Shown: one piece after another, positions 1 through 12,875 of the stretch
Layout of the letters: the number at the start of each line of letters is the position of its first letter
Position numbering within the stretch: the first letter of the stretch is position 1
Source: Theocolax elegans
Taxonomy: Eukaryota > Arthropoda > Insecta > Hymenoptera > Cerocephalidae
NCBI GenBank assembly: GCA_026168455.1
Contig: CM047427.1
Location: 60,093,249-60,157,248, forward strand
DNA: 64,000 nt
Direction: 5' to 3'
Notes under the pieces: model-generated
The model's input: only the letters and a program-made list of their open reading frames with translations
Database searches by the model: none
Told to the model about the DNA's origin: nothing
Position numbers and translations under genes: made by a program

Positions 1-119
1 ATCATCCGTATAAATACTTCGTGAGTCGTACTTTGCGAGTGCGCTCCTTGATTCGGAGCTGGCTGCTGAATCGAATGTCGTACTTACACTATACACTATA
101 TCCTATTGGATTTACGTGA
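1..119. other. GC-richer edge segment, possible partial exon
   Basis: The first ~100 bases have clearly higher GC than the AT-rich sequence after them. On the + strand one frame is open from base 3 to a TGA at 117-119. On the - strand another frame is also open out of the window. It could be the last coding exon of a gene to the left, or an exon of a minus-strand gene. Neither reading has a recognisable motif, so the strand is undecided. Confidence 0.2.
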
Positions 120-3100
120 TCCATGGATAAGCTACATTTTCTTTTCGAGCTACTGATATCGACTTGATACCAACGTTTCTTGACATTTAACGAGTAATTG
201 ATCTCCAAAGATATTGTACTTTAAGTACAATCCGTAACTTTAATGCAGTATATATACCTACATATACATTGGGTTCTTGCATCAAATTTACTTAGATGTT
301 GCTTTCATATGTTAATCAGTGCAATTATGGAAATTTACGAATATTTGTCTAACTCTATTAATCTTCTATCGTAATAGATTATCTATGAATATAGTTTTGA
401 TCTATCATCTATCGTCCCATTTTTTACGATATATAATGAACTAAATTTGAGTGATGTTAAATACGCATTATGTGTAAAATAATAATCTGTTTTGTCTTTG
501 TTTCTATATACCTAAGTACGATCGATACAAAATGTGTGATAACTAAGAAATTAACATATATCAACGTACAAACAAAATTATGTGACCTGTAGTCGTTTAA
601 CGCAGCATTAAAATGTATATAAGTATTAATGTAATATTGTTAATGCGATAGCTCGCTAATTTCTGATCGATTTTGCTGAAATTTATGGTGTATTTTTCTC
701 ATAATATGGCTAGTATATAATCCTCTTTCCAGTCAAATCGCTAAAAAAACTATTCAAATTATTTGACTTATTAAAATTTTGTTATGTCACATTTTGTAGA
801 TAATTTTGTTCGTCTCAAAATTACAAAACTTTTACCTACGTTCGACACTTTATAATTATAATATAAGATTTTTTTAATTAATATGGAAAATCAATGAAAA
901 TAAATGAGAAATCCACTAAAAAGCACGATTTCCACAATAAATTTAGTAAGTGTTCGTTTTTAAATTGTAAAATATTTATCAATTGTATAATTTATTATTC
1001 GAATAGTTTTTTTAAAGATGAACAAGTAACAAGAAACGTTCAACTAATTATTCTTAATATTCGATTAAAACATAGATACATTTAAATTTAAAAGTAAATA
1101 CTTTAACATCTATAATACATCAGAAAATTTAATACAACTTATATATATATATTTAAATTTGTATTATTATTTACTATCTTTGTAACGATCGGGCCTAAAA
1201 TGTAAAAATTTAGCTTATACGTGATAACAATGTTTTATTTAATTTTTGTTTAGTAATATATTCTGGTTATTCTATATTCGAGGCGATTTTTCGCTCGATT
1301 AATTATTGCAAATATTGTATTTGTATTTTGAAAATTATGTAGATTTATTTATAAAAAAATTCACAAATATTTTACACTAAAATTAATATTATACAAATAA
1401 TATTGTAAATAAAATTTACTTTGTAAAATTATACACATACCTTCTGAACATATTTATTTAAATTAATATATTCCTTTTTAAATTTATTGAAATTCGCTTT
1501 TAACATACAAATATGTGTGCTAAATGCACGTATCCCGTCAGTGTTATAGCATGAAAGCTTGTAGGAATCTGCGTTATATAAAAATCTATCACCAGAAAGC
1601 CTTCTGCCAGCTTCAATGTTGTATATGGTATACGATATTCAATGGTTGAGAAATTATTATTTAATATTATATAAATTAAATTTAAAACTTAAGAAAGAAA
1701 ATTAATTTTAATAATTATTTAATTTTTACTTTTGTGTATAACATTTGCGTGTTCATAAATATAACTTAATTTTTTAATGCTAAGCGGATTTACTGCGAAT
1801 ACTTTGTTGCTTCTAAAGTATTATTTTATCCACTCATTTATATTCCATTAAAAATCTTAAAAAATGGGCTATAAAAACTATAATGACTGACAAGCTATTA
1901 TTATAGATTATTAAGCAAATGAACAAAAATATAATATGTAAAAATTTAAAAGATAATATAATTTTCATAATTTTGTCTATTAACAAATGAAATCAACTTC
2001 CAAGTAAGTTCAATTCTGGATTAAATAGCTTTGGTAAAAAGTGTTTAAAATTAAAAAGTTGTATCTTCATTTGTCGAATTACCTCACTATTTCCGTAACT
2101 ATTTGTCTCTTATAACAATTAGTATCCAGATGGGACTTTAGATTGCATCAATCTCAATATTCTACAAAGGTAAGATTTTCGTTGGGATCGTGTGGGAAGG
2201 TTCACTTACTGTTGCGTAATACAAAATTTCATTTTTTTGTTTACTAATTTGGGCTTATTAAAACATATAAAAAATATGATTTTATCATATCAAGCATGCC
2301 CAAAAGTATAATAGCTACTATAGACAGCGAGGTATCGAAATAATTTAAAACAAGAATGATATTTTAAGGCCGAAGAAAAACCTTAATATTTTCATTTGCT
2401 TAAAACAAACATTTATTTAAAACATATGCCCATTTAATAATAAAAATATTTTACAGAAAGAGGAGTATGTGTGAAGAATAAGTACAAGTAACAGATAAAT
2501 ATCAAAAGATTAATAGATTTTGTGAATCAATTACTGATTTTATACTATAAACTAAAAAAAGTTGTTGAATTCAAAATAATGTGAAATTTAATTAAAAATC
2601 GATAAATAATCAATTGAAAAGGTTTGTTAAATATCAAATTATATATATTTTGTAAACTAAATTTTTTATTGAGCTTAATTTAGAATTTAGATTAAAATAA
2701 ATATTAAATGATTATTTTCTGCTGTTGTAATACGAGTACATTTTACCCCACCCTCCTCTATTTCAACTTCAACACAAATACGTGCATAAAGATCAATCAT
2801 AAAAGAAGATTACAACAAAAACTGACTGAGTATAGCTGCATGCCAAAACGATGTAATTTAATAAAAAAAAATAGTGACGACACATTCTCACATATAATAA
2901 CCTCACCCAATGTGTTTGTATTTTTTTATAAAATACAACGGTTTATTAATAATAGTGAATCATTTATCCATCCATAGATTCGTAAATTCTTAGCTTAAAT
3001 ATACATTTATATATCCTCACTCCATGTCTTGCTACTATTTATATATAAGCGGTTGTCATCGCGAAATTATCGTCAATATCTCCTTAATCGCAAAGGACAT

Positions 3101-4932
3101 TTGTATCGTCTTGACGTTTATTTCGTTTCATAAGTTTTATATATTTATATCTGTGTGACTTATCATCAATATATATAATAATCTTTTTCTTTCACGTGAT
3201 CGTAGAAGAATGAAAACTTTTAGCTATATTACAAGTATACCTATTTGTCAAACTTTTTACAGTGTGCTCATGCCAATAATTATCGATTTGATGGTATATG
3301 GAGAAGAATCGACACGATTGATTCTTCAATTATCACTATATGCATCGATTCGATTAAATTCTACACGCAATATACGTCGTTACGCTTAGTTCAACTGATG
3401 AAAATGTACTTTAACTCAACTTACACGCAAATACATAAATTTTATTTTTGACAGTAAAACATATTATAGCCATGTTATTTATTCGTCCAATACAAAAATA
3501 CGAACATGTAATTTAAACATTTTCAGTAAAGTTCGTTTTCATTAGTTAAATTAAGCCACATTTAAGATGCGAGGGGAGAGGTTTCTAAAAATCGCCGCAA
3601 GGCACAATATTACCAAATGAAAAGTTAAAACAATTGAAGGCTGCGTTTGCCTGGAAAAGTCCTCGATCGACGCAAATTGCATATCCGTTAAATAAATAAC
3701 AATCATACTGCATAGTCATAATAGTTCTTGTTTGCATAGAATCTTTTCCATTTAGTACTGTATATACCCGTTTTCGCAAACTGCATCAAAATTACTATTC
3801 GTACATTTGCACAATTACATTCTTTCGCCATCGTTTTTCTGTCTTAATATCTTGATCGTCTCAAGAAAACATTTTTAACCATTTGTACTATACATTCAAC
3901 AGACATGCATCGGCAAAGGACATAGCTGCTGCATAAGAAACTTCCTATTAATTTAATATGTATGAATTAATGACAAATAAAGTCTTAGACCATGCGAGCG
4001 ATTTGATTGCGAGCTCGATTATAAACGCAATGGCTAAACACAAGGGATGCGCGAATTTATTATATCAACCAAGTTATTATGTTCACTTTTTTGTATAAAA
4101 TTTTTAAAATTTACTGAACCATGCATAACGTAGAATTTATTTAATGTAACATTGTTCGTTAACTTTAAAAAATATTACACAGATTCGGTAAATTTAAAAA
4201 ATTTATTCGCTAAACTAAGTGATATAGCTCTGTCGGTAAAACATAAACTTCAGATCATTTTGAAAGACTCGGTATACATTTGCTTCTATGAGTATATACA
4301 ATTTTTGCGATTTACTTAAATAGACGGGTTAAAAACTCAAGTTATGTCGATATTAAATACAAATTATTAATTTTTTAAAATTATAAAAAACTTCTTACAC
4401 GAATTTCAATACTCAAAAGTATTTACTATAATTTTTTTTTACAATCACCAAACTGAATATGTTTTAAACACATTTTATAAATCCCTAATGATTATTTAAT
4501 ATCTTTTTTTAATTTTTGCGAAATTTTAATAAATATACATGTCTACTTAACTGATACTTCGGATCAAATTTCCAAATCTCAAATTATAAACAAAACAAAA
4601 TGTTAAACAATACTATAATTATGATACGCTATAAATTAATACATTTATGTCATTTAACTAAGCAGGTAAACTATCAAATACATAAGTTTTAATATTACCT
4701 CGTATAAAAATATTTATTCACAAACTATTCTTTAAAATTAATAAAAAGGAAAAAATTGCAACATTGAATATTTATATAAAATTTGGATATAGAAATGTGT
4801 TCCTTCGCTTTTACTTACAAACATGAAAACTAAAAAAGTAGTAATGAGCAAACCGAAGTAAATCGCAACTCAACGAAAGCAAACACGCAATGGACGCGGA
4901 GTCGCTCGAGCCCCTCAAAAACCATAATGCAA
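120..4932. other. AT-rich region without supported genes
   Basis: About 4.8 kb of very AT-rich sequence. The few short ORFs here (around 900-1085, 2708-2977, 3245-3451 and 3585-3779 on -) have low-complexity translations, no family resemblance and no supporting splice sites. The right part probably contains the 3'UTR of ATG101, which is transcribed leftwards, and TTTATT (AATAAA on the minus strand) occurs several times. The left part may be 3'UTR of a gene outside the window. I see no repeats or RNA genes that I can support. Confidence 0.4.
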
Positions 4933-5589
4933 CTAAATGGACAGAGTTTCCTTAATGAGCTTCTTCATGGTATTACCCATAGTGGTGCTGGATGGACCAG
5001 ACGTGGTGAAGGACAGCTTAAACAGGTACGGCTGTATATCTGGGTAGGAGGTGTCAAATATGAGGTCTAGTTCCGCTTGGTCCGGCACTTTAGGCAGGTA
5101 GTCGTGTCGGTTCATCACTTCAGTTATGTACAGAATCTTGTCAGTCAGAAGATCTCCGACCTTTTCGCGACAAATCTGTCTTTCGTGCTCTGTCGCAAGC
5201 TTGATTAACTCGAGTCTGACCGTCCAAACTTCCCACGGTATACATTCGGGTGGGAAAGGCCAGCGATTCTTCTTTTTCTGAAAAAACTCGAGGGATATCT
5301 GTCCAGAGCCGGGACTTCCGGTAGATCTTAATGCTTCGGAGAAACCTGAAATCTCGCGCTTCAAGGTCTGATCGAGATGGACCGACGAGCAGCATACATA
5401 CGTGAAATCGATGAAATCACAGTCGACATCTTGATAACCTACTGTACCTACGGAGTAGCTGCCTTCCTGCTTATATTTGAATTTTCCAAGGCTTCGGTGA
5501 AAGAGGACGCTGTGGAAAATGCTCGCGACCGCTTCGTCCACCTGGCGGCCTTCCATACTTAGCTCGAATAGCTGTGTGCGTGCGTTCAT
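4933..5589 (-). CDS. ATG101: Autophagy-related protein 101 (ATG101)
   Basis: ATG101 is the HORMA-domain subunit of the ULK1/Atg1 initiation complex. It binds and stabilises ATG13 and recruits downstream autophagy factors. The product is 218 residues, the usual length for animal ATG101, all in one coding exon. Family-defining stretches are QDVDCDFIDFTYV (about residues 53-65), RWPFPPECIPWEVW (109-122) and the C-terminal KKLIKETLSI. The WF finger is present: W110-P111-F112, at the same positions as in the human protein. The frame stays open 25 codons upstream, but I place the start at the Met of MNARTQ (5589-5587). A good 3' splice site (TTGCAG, read on -) lies just 12 bases before it, so the upstream codons are intron. 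The 5' end is probably supplied by the exon near 7771-8030. Confidence 0.95.
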   Translation of the reverse strand: MNARTQLFELSMEGRQVDEAVASIFHSVLFHRSLGKFKYKQEGSYSVGTVGYQDVDCDFIDFTYVCCSSVHLDQTLKREISGFSEALRSTGSPGSGQISLEFFQKKKNRWPFPPECIPWEVWTVRLELIKLATEHERQICREKVGDLLTDKILYITEVMNRHDYLPKVPDQAELDLIFDTSYPDIQPYLFKLSFTTSGPSSTTMGNTMKKLIKETLSI

Positions 5590-5602
5590 GGTTGCAGATC
5601 CC

Positions 5603-7770
5603 TGCAATAACAAAACAATGTCATCTACGCAATGTCCTATAGGATATATACACTTCTTTTTCATCTTATTTTAATTAAATACAAAAACTTATTTTTAATA
5701 AAGTGAGGTAATAATAAAACTAATTCAGTTTCATTTAGTCAAAAGAAAGCAATCTTGATCCATATGAGACTCTTTAAAAGTATTGTAAATAATAAGTATA
5801 TAGATTTATTAAAAATTAGAATGATGGAAAATAGATTTTTGCAAATGCAATGATAAAGTAACGTATATGCATTCTAACATTGTTGTCTTGAAAGTTTTAG
5901 ACACAATTGTTAAACAGGAATTGTTTATATTTTCTTTGTTGCATATATATTGACTTAAAAATAAAATTTATGCAACTTAGGATGTATACAAAACTTTCTA
6001 TAAAATATATGTAGAGATGTCAGTATGCAATTGATTAGGCTGAAATTAAGAAAGTATCTTTCTTATAATTAGGGAAGTCTATAGTCTTACTCTCAGCATT
6101 TTGCTAACAAATTTTTGAAATTATACAGCATTTTACAATTCCATTCAATTAATTTGTGCATAGTATCTCAAGAAATACTGTTCTTATGTACATAAAGTAT
6201 TTAAACAAAATGTTTATCTAAAAATTATAAAACTTTTCCCTATTGAATACCTTGTATAAAACCTTGTATAAATAGAACAGTTCTTTTAATGATAAACATA
6301 CAAAAATGATGAAAATAATATAAAATATATTAAAATCAGATTTCTTCGCAATAGATTGGAATGTATCATTTCTGAATACAAAAGTTAAATGAACAAAATG
6401 TTCGCCTCAACATAACAAAACATTTTTCAATTGCATAGTTTATGCTCAGAATAAATTTTTGAAGTATAGACAAATAAATAAATAATAAAAAGCATCTAAT
6501 TTATAATTCTCAATATTCCATTACAAAAATTAAAGATACATTTACTTTTAAAAGTAAATCATTTTAAATCTAACCATCCATAGATTTTAATACGACTTAC
6601 ATATTTTTTGTATTATTATTTAATATTATTGTAATGATTATACCTAGAATGTAAAAGCATAGTTTTTACAAGTAAATAACTTTTTATGAAATTATTATAA
6701 TATAGATATTCAATAAAATATATAATATTCAAGATAGAAGATAAAATTCAAGAAATATCAAAATATACAAAAAAAATAATGATGTAAGTGTATCTAAAAA
6801 TCAGTTGAAACAAGTTTAAATAGTTTAATGTTAGAAAATGTATATTACATATTTTTTTAGGTATAATATAAATACAAATAAATAAAAAAATTAGAATTTT
6901 TATCTATATTTTATTAAAATAAATTATTACTTAATGAATATTTTTAGTTTAAAGATTTCTTTTTCATTAATTATAATATTAAATATAATAAGTTTTTGTA
7001 TGAAAAGAAAATACTTATCGTTTTTTTTTGTTTTACACTTTGACTTGAAAAAATCGATAAATTCATTCTTCTTACATAAAATACAATCGAGTGATAAATT
7101 TATTAAACAACATGAAATAATTATATGTTTTTAATCTTTATAGAATTGTATTGAATTGAGATAGTATGGTTTAAATACAAATCGCTGAGTGCTTCTATTA
7201 AATAGTAAGGTTATTGCTTATAAAACTTATAATTTTCTCTAAATAAAAAAGGATAGTTTATAAATCTAATCACTTGTTGGTCAAGTAAGAGAAAGTGTTA
7301 AAGAATTTTGCTAAACTGCAAAATAAGATTTAATATTGTCTAAGACCCTAGAAAGGCAATGACAAGGCCAGTGACCAGAACATAAAGTCAAATCTTGACT
7401 CGTCGCTTGTTACCTAACCTTAATCAATGTATCAAGTGTTGAGCAAGAAGTCATTGCAACTTAAACAAGAAAATTAGATTAGTCATGCTCCTGGCAACAG
7501 GTCAAACAATATCCAAGAACTCGGGTCTAGCATTGACTTTGACTCGTAACACATGCAATCAATCAAAGTAGCTAGATAAACTCAACTCTGAGTCAACTGA
7601 TGATTGCAAAATACAATAGCAATACAAAGTAGAGAAAAAGATGTAGAAAAAATGTGGAATAAGCTCTGATTCAAGAAGAGCATTATTTACGTAACTAACC
7701 CTAAATTCTGTCTGCACGGTTGAGCGTGAAATTGAGACGCTAGTAAAACTTGAACTCGAGCACACTTACC
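5603..7770. other. Probable ATG101 5'UTR intron, AT-rich
   Basis: This stretch lies between the proposed donor at 7770 and the acceptor at 5603, both on the minus strand. It is AT-rich with no coding signal on either strand. A slightly GC-richer patch at 7330-7560 shows no motif. Confidence 0.4.
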
Positions 7771-8030
7771 TGGTCGTACTCGGGGACTCCGTCGTTCTAA
7801 CCGGCTGGGTCGTCCTCTGGACTTTCCATGTCGGGTATCCGAAAGGATAACCACGACGTTTCTTCTTTGTGTTCAAGCGAACCCACTAGAGAAAACACGT
7901 CTTCGACTTGGCTTTCCTCCGTGATTCTTTGGTAGTGTAGTGGTAATGGTCGCTTTGACGGCTCGACGGCTGACGCGCATTTGTCGGTAAACAGGAGCAG
8001 CTGTGCTGTGCAGAGCACGCGCTGTCCATT
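7771..8030 (-). other. ATG101: Probable 5' untranslated exon of ATG101
   Basis: Read on the minus strand, this GC-richer block ends in CGACCAG followed by GTAAGTGTG, a near-consensus 5' splice site at about 7770. The next good minus-strand 3' splice site is the TTGCAG just before the ATG101 start codon, giving an intron of about 2.17 kb. A 73-codon ORF (8018-7797) lies inside the block but has no recognisable domain and stops before the donor. I therefore read it as leader sequence. The outer (5') limit is a guess. Confidence 0.45.
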
Positions 8031-8779
8031 CCCCCACTCCAGCTATTCGGCGTGACTAATTTTTCTTAGTTCCAACAGTTCCAAGTCTAACACTCGATTC
8101 TCCAATATTATTTCTCCATTCCAAACGTTGTGTGACGTCCGTTTTATGTTGTTTTTGTTATTAGATACCTATATATAGAATATAAATATGAATCTTCAAG
8201 TCTTGACTCTTGACTCATCGTTTCTATGTCCCGTATCTTTTCTTTTTTCTAACCGATTTCTGCTGCGTAAAATGTCTCGATATTTTACTTAAAAATTATT
8301 ATGAAGTACATCATAAACTCACGTGCACACGTGCACGCGTACATCATTTTTCCAATTGCTGTCCCCTGATCAGCCTGATGCTTAAAATCAGACGATGAGA
8401 TATTTGTAAATTTATTATACATTACATTTCTTACTTTGTACTTGTACCTCGGTTTACGATAACGATTTTTTACTCAATTTTTATAAGTGTAAAATTACGA
8501 GATAATAAAAGAAAAAGATATAAAATTTATCCGAATGAGAAGATGGGCGCGCAGACGACATACAGACTACACTACCGTACGTCATTCTCACATCACACCC
8601 ACCCTCGGCTCCAGGAGCGAGGCAAATTTGATTGTTTGAATATTACCTCATGGCAACGTCGAGAATCTTTTTTGGGCTCTTTAAATACTGCAAGTGTCAA
8701 CATAACGGCAAACTTTGGAAAAATAGGCACTTATATATTTTTGTGCAAATCAACTTATTAGATTGATATATTAATGATA

Positions 8780-8890
8780 CCACCACCACTGAGGAATGTA
8801 TTTTCAACAAGTGTTTTCTTAACAAAGACATCGTATGACCTCCATAGCACCAAATTGAGAGCATAAAAAGAGCGATGTTATAAAAAAAAG
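8780..8890 (+). repeat. 5'-truncated tRNA-derived SINE fragment
   Basis: This copy matches the body and tail of the full SINE at 57688-57900. Shared blocks include CCACCACTG-gAATGTAT, AAAGA-ATCGTATG, TAGCACC, GAGCATAAAAA and GCGA-GTTA, ending in an A-rich tail. The tRNA-like head is missing or unrecognisable, as expected from truncated reverse transcription. Confidence 0.6.
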
Positions 8891-9551
8891 AAGATTAATA
8901 TACCTATTCCTCTACAGTCCTCTGGTTTATAGTTTTTTGAATAAAAAGTATTTATTAAAAAAATTTTGCAATTATTAACTTTTGCCCGTTAAGGTACAAT
9001 GCTAAGTTTTTATTTATTTACATGAAAATTAATAAAATTTTGATTTTTTTTTTTAATTTGTAAATTTTATACTTACCTAAAAATTTGTTTTGCAGCTTAT
9101 ATGCATGTAGACTTGAATCTTTTTGAAAAAGTGATTTTTGTAAAAATTTAACTCCAAAATAACGCTTTTTGTGAATGTATTCAAATACATTTTTCTTTTT
9201 ATTTAATTATAAATAGTTGCATTAAGTTCCATTAACTTAATATAATCATGTTAATACATCATGAAGTTGTATTATACTTTTCCTAAAATGAGTCTTGAAT
9301 TATTTTATTATTCAACGTCATTTTCTTAAAATAAATCCACGCACATTATTTATGAGTCAATATTATTTTGAAATATGTAATTAATTTTGTAGAACATTAA
9401 AGTTAATCTTTAAGGATATTAAAAATTCGAGTTTTAAGAATTCGTTGGCGATGCAAAAGCCTCTTTAGAAATTTAAATTTCGCCCAAAAATTTTATCGAA
9501 TATTCCATGTTTATAATAAAAATAAGTGTTTTCGATAAAAATAAAGAGTTG

Positions 9552-10117
9552 TCCCTGCTAGGTATCCTAACAAACAAACAACATTTCTGTCAAAGATGAG
9601 TAAATAATATTATATCGTTTTATTGAAAACTTTGACTTACTCAATAAAGAGGTTGTACTCAAATACAAAACAATATTATTTACTTTTCCATTGACAAAAA
9701 TGTTTCTTAATGTGATAGCTAGAAAGGAGGCTTGCTTTCTACCTGCAACTGAGCTATTTTATTTATCTTATTTTTCTGTCTTTGTGTTAATAAATCTAGG
9801 CTATAACAAACAGCTAGAATTTGCATAATGTAAAATGCTAGAATATAAAGCAAGCCTCCGGAGTTAAAGATCGGAGGTTCAAATCCTCGAAAGAGAAAGT
9901 TTTTTTTTAATATTTCATAAATTTTTCTACGTTCAATCGTAAATAGTCTTTCAACGTTGCTTAGACTTTGTAACAACGTTGGTTTCCACCCATCGCGGCA
10001 ACTTACAAATTGTTAGCGGACATTTCCCACGTTGCAGCAACTTTCATAACAAACGTTGGAATATTGCTATAATAACGTTGCCATAACGTTGCAACAACGT
10101 TGTGTGCTACTAGGGTA
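9552..10117. mobile_element. Putative DNA transposon remnant with CCCTGCTAG-type ends and CAACGTTG repeats
   Basis: The left edge reads CCCTGCTAGG and the right edge, inverted, reads CCCTAGTAGCA, so the ends are imperfect inverted copies. Inside is an imperfect hairpin: 9579-9613 pairs with 9670-9706 around GTAAATAATATT. The right 160 bases carry many copies of the palindromic word AACGTTG. A polypyrimidine-rich spacer lies between. No transposase is visible. I could not find a clear target-site duplication, so the limits are provisional. Confidence 0.4.
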
Positions 10118-11256
10118 AATTTCTAATGAGGCTTTGGCACCGCTGTAACACCGGTGTATTGTCGAACTCTAGCATATAAGCATCTCAGATTGAAAACCAC
10201 GACCATTAAATAAAAAGAAGGAAAGAAAATATTATCGAACGAATATACACGATCGCTAACACACCTTAATAAAGTAACCGACTAACGTTGGGTACTTACC
10301 GGGCTGGCTGGTCCATGCGCCCTGGATAGAGTCGACGCCTCGACGTTTCTTGGTCACTCGATGCGGCCCGGTGTCCTCCCGTCCTGGGTCGGGTGCAGAC
10401 ACGGTACTCTGGGAGAAAAATTCAACCCGAGGCAAAGACCTTCGCATTGCATTTCATACTAGCACACACAATAATAACCCGCAAGGAACAGCTTCCCGAT
10501 GGCCATACAAACCGTGTGTCGATGGACCGATAATGATCTTGTTGCTCATCCCCGATGTTACGTATGTCCATCCTGGTCGGAACAACCGATTTATCGGAAA
10601 GAGGTATTCAGACACGTCTACATTACGTCCAGTGGTCCAGATACTAGTGGGTATTGGGCACGCACAGCTTAAGTAAACAAATCATCGTTGCTCGCCAACT
10701 GGAGGAAAGTGAATTCGGTCTGTGCTGCAGTAACAGGCCGATCGAAGAGATTCGTCAAGTATCGAGTACCCTTGCTGCTCAATCGAACAACGAGCTAGGG
10801 AATACTAAAAATCCCTTGCACGACCACTTTTGCCGCCTCCTCCACCAACAATTGACCATCAAGAGGTCAAAGTGCTTTTAAATATATAAGTACATATATG
10901 AACATTTGACGCGTTAAAGCTTACAAAATTAGGCCCATGGCTCTACTTTGACGTGATTCTCAATGAACGTAGTGAAATGTAAAAATAGCCCTAGACTAGC
11001 TTCCTTACCCCCCTTACTGGTCATCTTTCATCTCAATGATACCTGTATATTCTGGGAGATACCACGTTTCTTCATCTTGGCTAATATTCTTGACGAACGA
11101 CTTCCACTTTGCTAACTTTAACTTTGATGTTTCAGTGTTGAAGGAAGTTCATACCGAGGATCATCGAGTGTTCCATACTCTCCACTATACTTAGCTAGAT
11201 ATTGATGTCTAGGCTTTCTATTACAAATAGCAGAATATCCAGCAATCCTACACTGA
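10118..11256. other. GC-richer interval with unassigned ORFs and a minus-strand splice donor
   Basis: 10290-10880 is much less AT-rich than its surroundings. On - a frame is open across 10447-10256. In it the codons ending ...TSQP are followed by a strong donor (GTAAGT at about 10301-10296), so this could be an exon of an unidentified gene or a distal leader exon of ATG101. On +, two overlapping frames (10350-10676 and 10654-10881) are open. None of the translations resembles a family I know. The remaining bases show nothing I can support. Confidence 0.3.
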
Positions 11257-11917
11257 CAAGGAGAGCATCTCAAGTTTGGGAAACGGATCGTGCCCAGCTT
11301 GTAGGATATGTTTTCTAATATAAAAATATGTAGAAAGCCAGAGCCGCAGGCCCGAACAATCGTTTTTTCAAAAGTTACACGCTATTAAAGCTATTAAAAT
11401 TAAAAAAAAATAGTGACTTCACTTCAAACACTTGTAACTTCTAACCTATGAAATATTGACATTCAAATCAAAGTTTAATGAAAAGCTGAGATAAAATAGA
11501 TATAATTTTAAAAAAAGGAGCAAAGTTACGACCGAATTAAGAGTTAGAAGCAATTTTAAATAAAAATTGGGCAGTACAAATTTTATTGATTTTTTTAAGC
11601 TAAATTTTTTTAAATTCTTAATTCGGCTATAACTTTGCTCCATTTCAACGGATTTAAGCAACTTTTTTTAAGTAATATATATTTTATCTCAGCTTTTCAT
11701 TAAACTTTGGTTTGAATGTCAATATTAGATAGATTAAAAGTTACGAGCGTTTGAAGTGAAGTCTCTATTTTTTGGAAATTTTGCTTTAATAGCGTATAAC
11801 TTTTGAAAAAACGATTGTTAGGGTCTGCGATTATGGCTTTCTACATATTTTTATATTAGAAAATATATCCTACAATCTGTGCACGATCCGTTTCCTAAAC
11901 TTGAGATGCTCTCCTTG
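11257..11917. mobile_element. Inverted-repeat (foldback) transposon, CAAGG family, copy 1
   Basis: 661 bp ending in CAAGGAGAGCATCTCAAG at left and its inverse at right, with long imperfect inverted arms covering most of the element. Both arms contain the same landmarks in opposite order: AAACGGATCGTGC, GTTTTCTAATATAAAAATATG, AACGATTGTT-type and AATATTGACATTCAAA-type words. It is flanked by an exact 3-bp duplication, TGA (11254-11256 and 11918-11920). No ORF has transposase features, so it is non-autonomous. TNA target duplications are typical of the PIF/Harbinger superfamily, which is my tentative assignment. Confidence 0.8.
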
Positions 11918-12270
11918 TGAGAGATTTTTTTGGGTTATTCTAGTTTTGTTCAATTGGGTTGTCATACATGACTTTTGTGCAACAACTTTCTTACTTTTTG
12001 GATCTCGTCTACCCAAAAACATAAAAACAACGGCAGATATAGTGTATACCGCGCATTTCAGGCGACAGCAGCGCTGTTCTAGGACAACTGCCAGAGTCCA
12101 ATTGCCTTGAAGTCCTCCTTATTAAATCTTAACGAAAAGAACAAATGGTTTCAGTGTGTACACCCGGAACCAAGTCTTCGGCTTGTCTGTCAACTGGATC
12201 TGGAGTTGACCTTATTCCGCCCTAGTAAAAAATCTTATATGAGATCTCACGTGAGAATTTGTAAATTTGT

Positions 12271-12703
12271 AATAAAAATATAAACTTTTCTGGAAATGTT
12301 TAATAAGATGAGATCATTTTAACGATAATTATGCAGAAAAATATATCAAAATTAGTGTTCGGTGCCAAATGCTCCTTGCGGGACATTAATTTTTTGATGT
12401 ATTTGAAATTTTTTATGATTATTCTTTCAAGTAATTGTTTAAACTTTACACAGGCTTTTTTTTATTTGAACAGTTTTTTATTTATTAAAAAAATATAAAT
12501 AAAAATATTATTTTTTTTTGCAAAAATAAAAATGTTTTATATTTTTATAATTTATAATTTTATTGTTTCATAAATTATTTTTTATCTATTAAAAAACTGT
12601 TCAAATTACGAAAAGCCTGTGTAAAGATTAAACAATTACTCGAAAGAATAATTGATTACATCTTGTTCAAAATTTCCAGAAAAATTTATATTTTTATATA
12701 TTA
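12271..12703. mobile_element. Foldback MITE-like element
   Basis: A long imperfect inverted repeat. The left arm (12271-12317 and 12419-12482) includes ACTTTACACAGGCTTTT and TTGAACAGTTTTTTATT. The right arm (12587-12703) reads the inverse of both. About 100 bases at 12318-12418 interrupt the left arm only and may be a later insertion. The loop is almost pure A/T. Terminal limits and target duplication are unclear. Confidence 0.55.
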
Positions 12704-12875
12704 TACATATATATATGAATCACGTAACAATAAATTCATTCATATTTAAGGTCATATTTTTATTAAAAATGTACCACAAAGGTTATAGCTCATTAAGTTG
12801 AATAACAAAAAAAAAGTTTTCTGACCTGACTCTACCCTTAAACAATAATATTTATCCATAAGAAAGTATATTTAT

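Noticed and set aside
894..3779. Several short ORFs at the left of the window
   Set aside because: They lie in very AT-rich DNA, have low-complexity translations and lack splice or family support.
9850..9912. tRNA-like stretch with GAGGTTCAAATCCTC followed by a T run
   Set aside because: The B-box and a T-stem are plausible, but no acceptor stem, D-arm or anticodon arm can be paired upstream. It is probably chance or a worn SINE piece.
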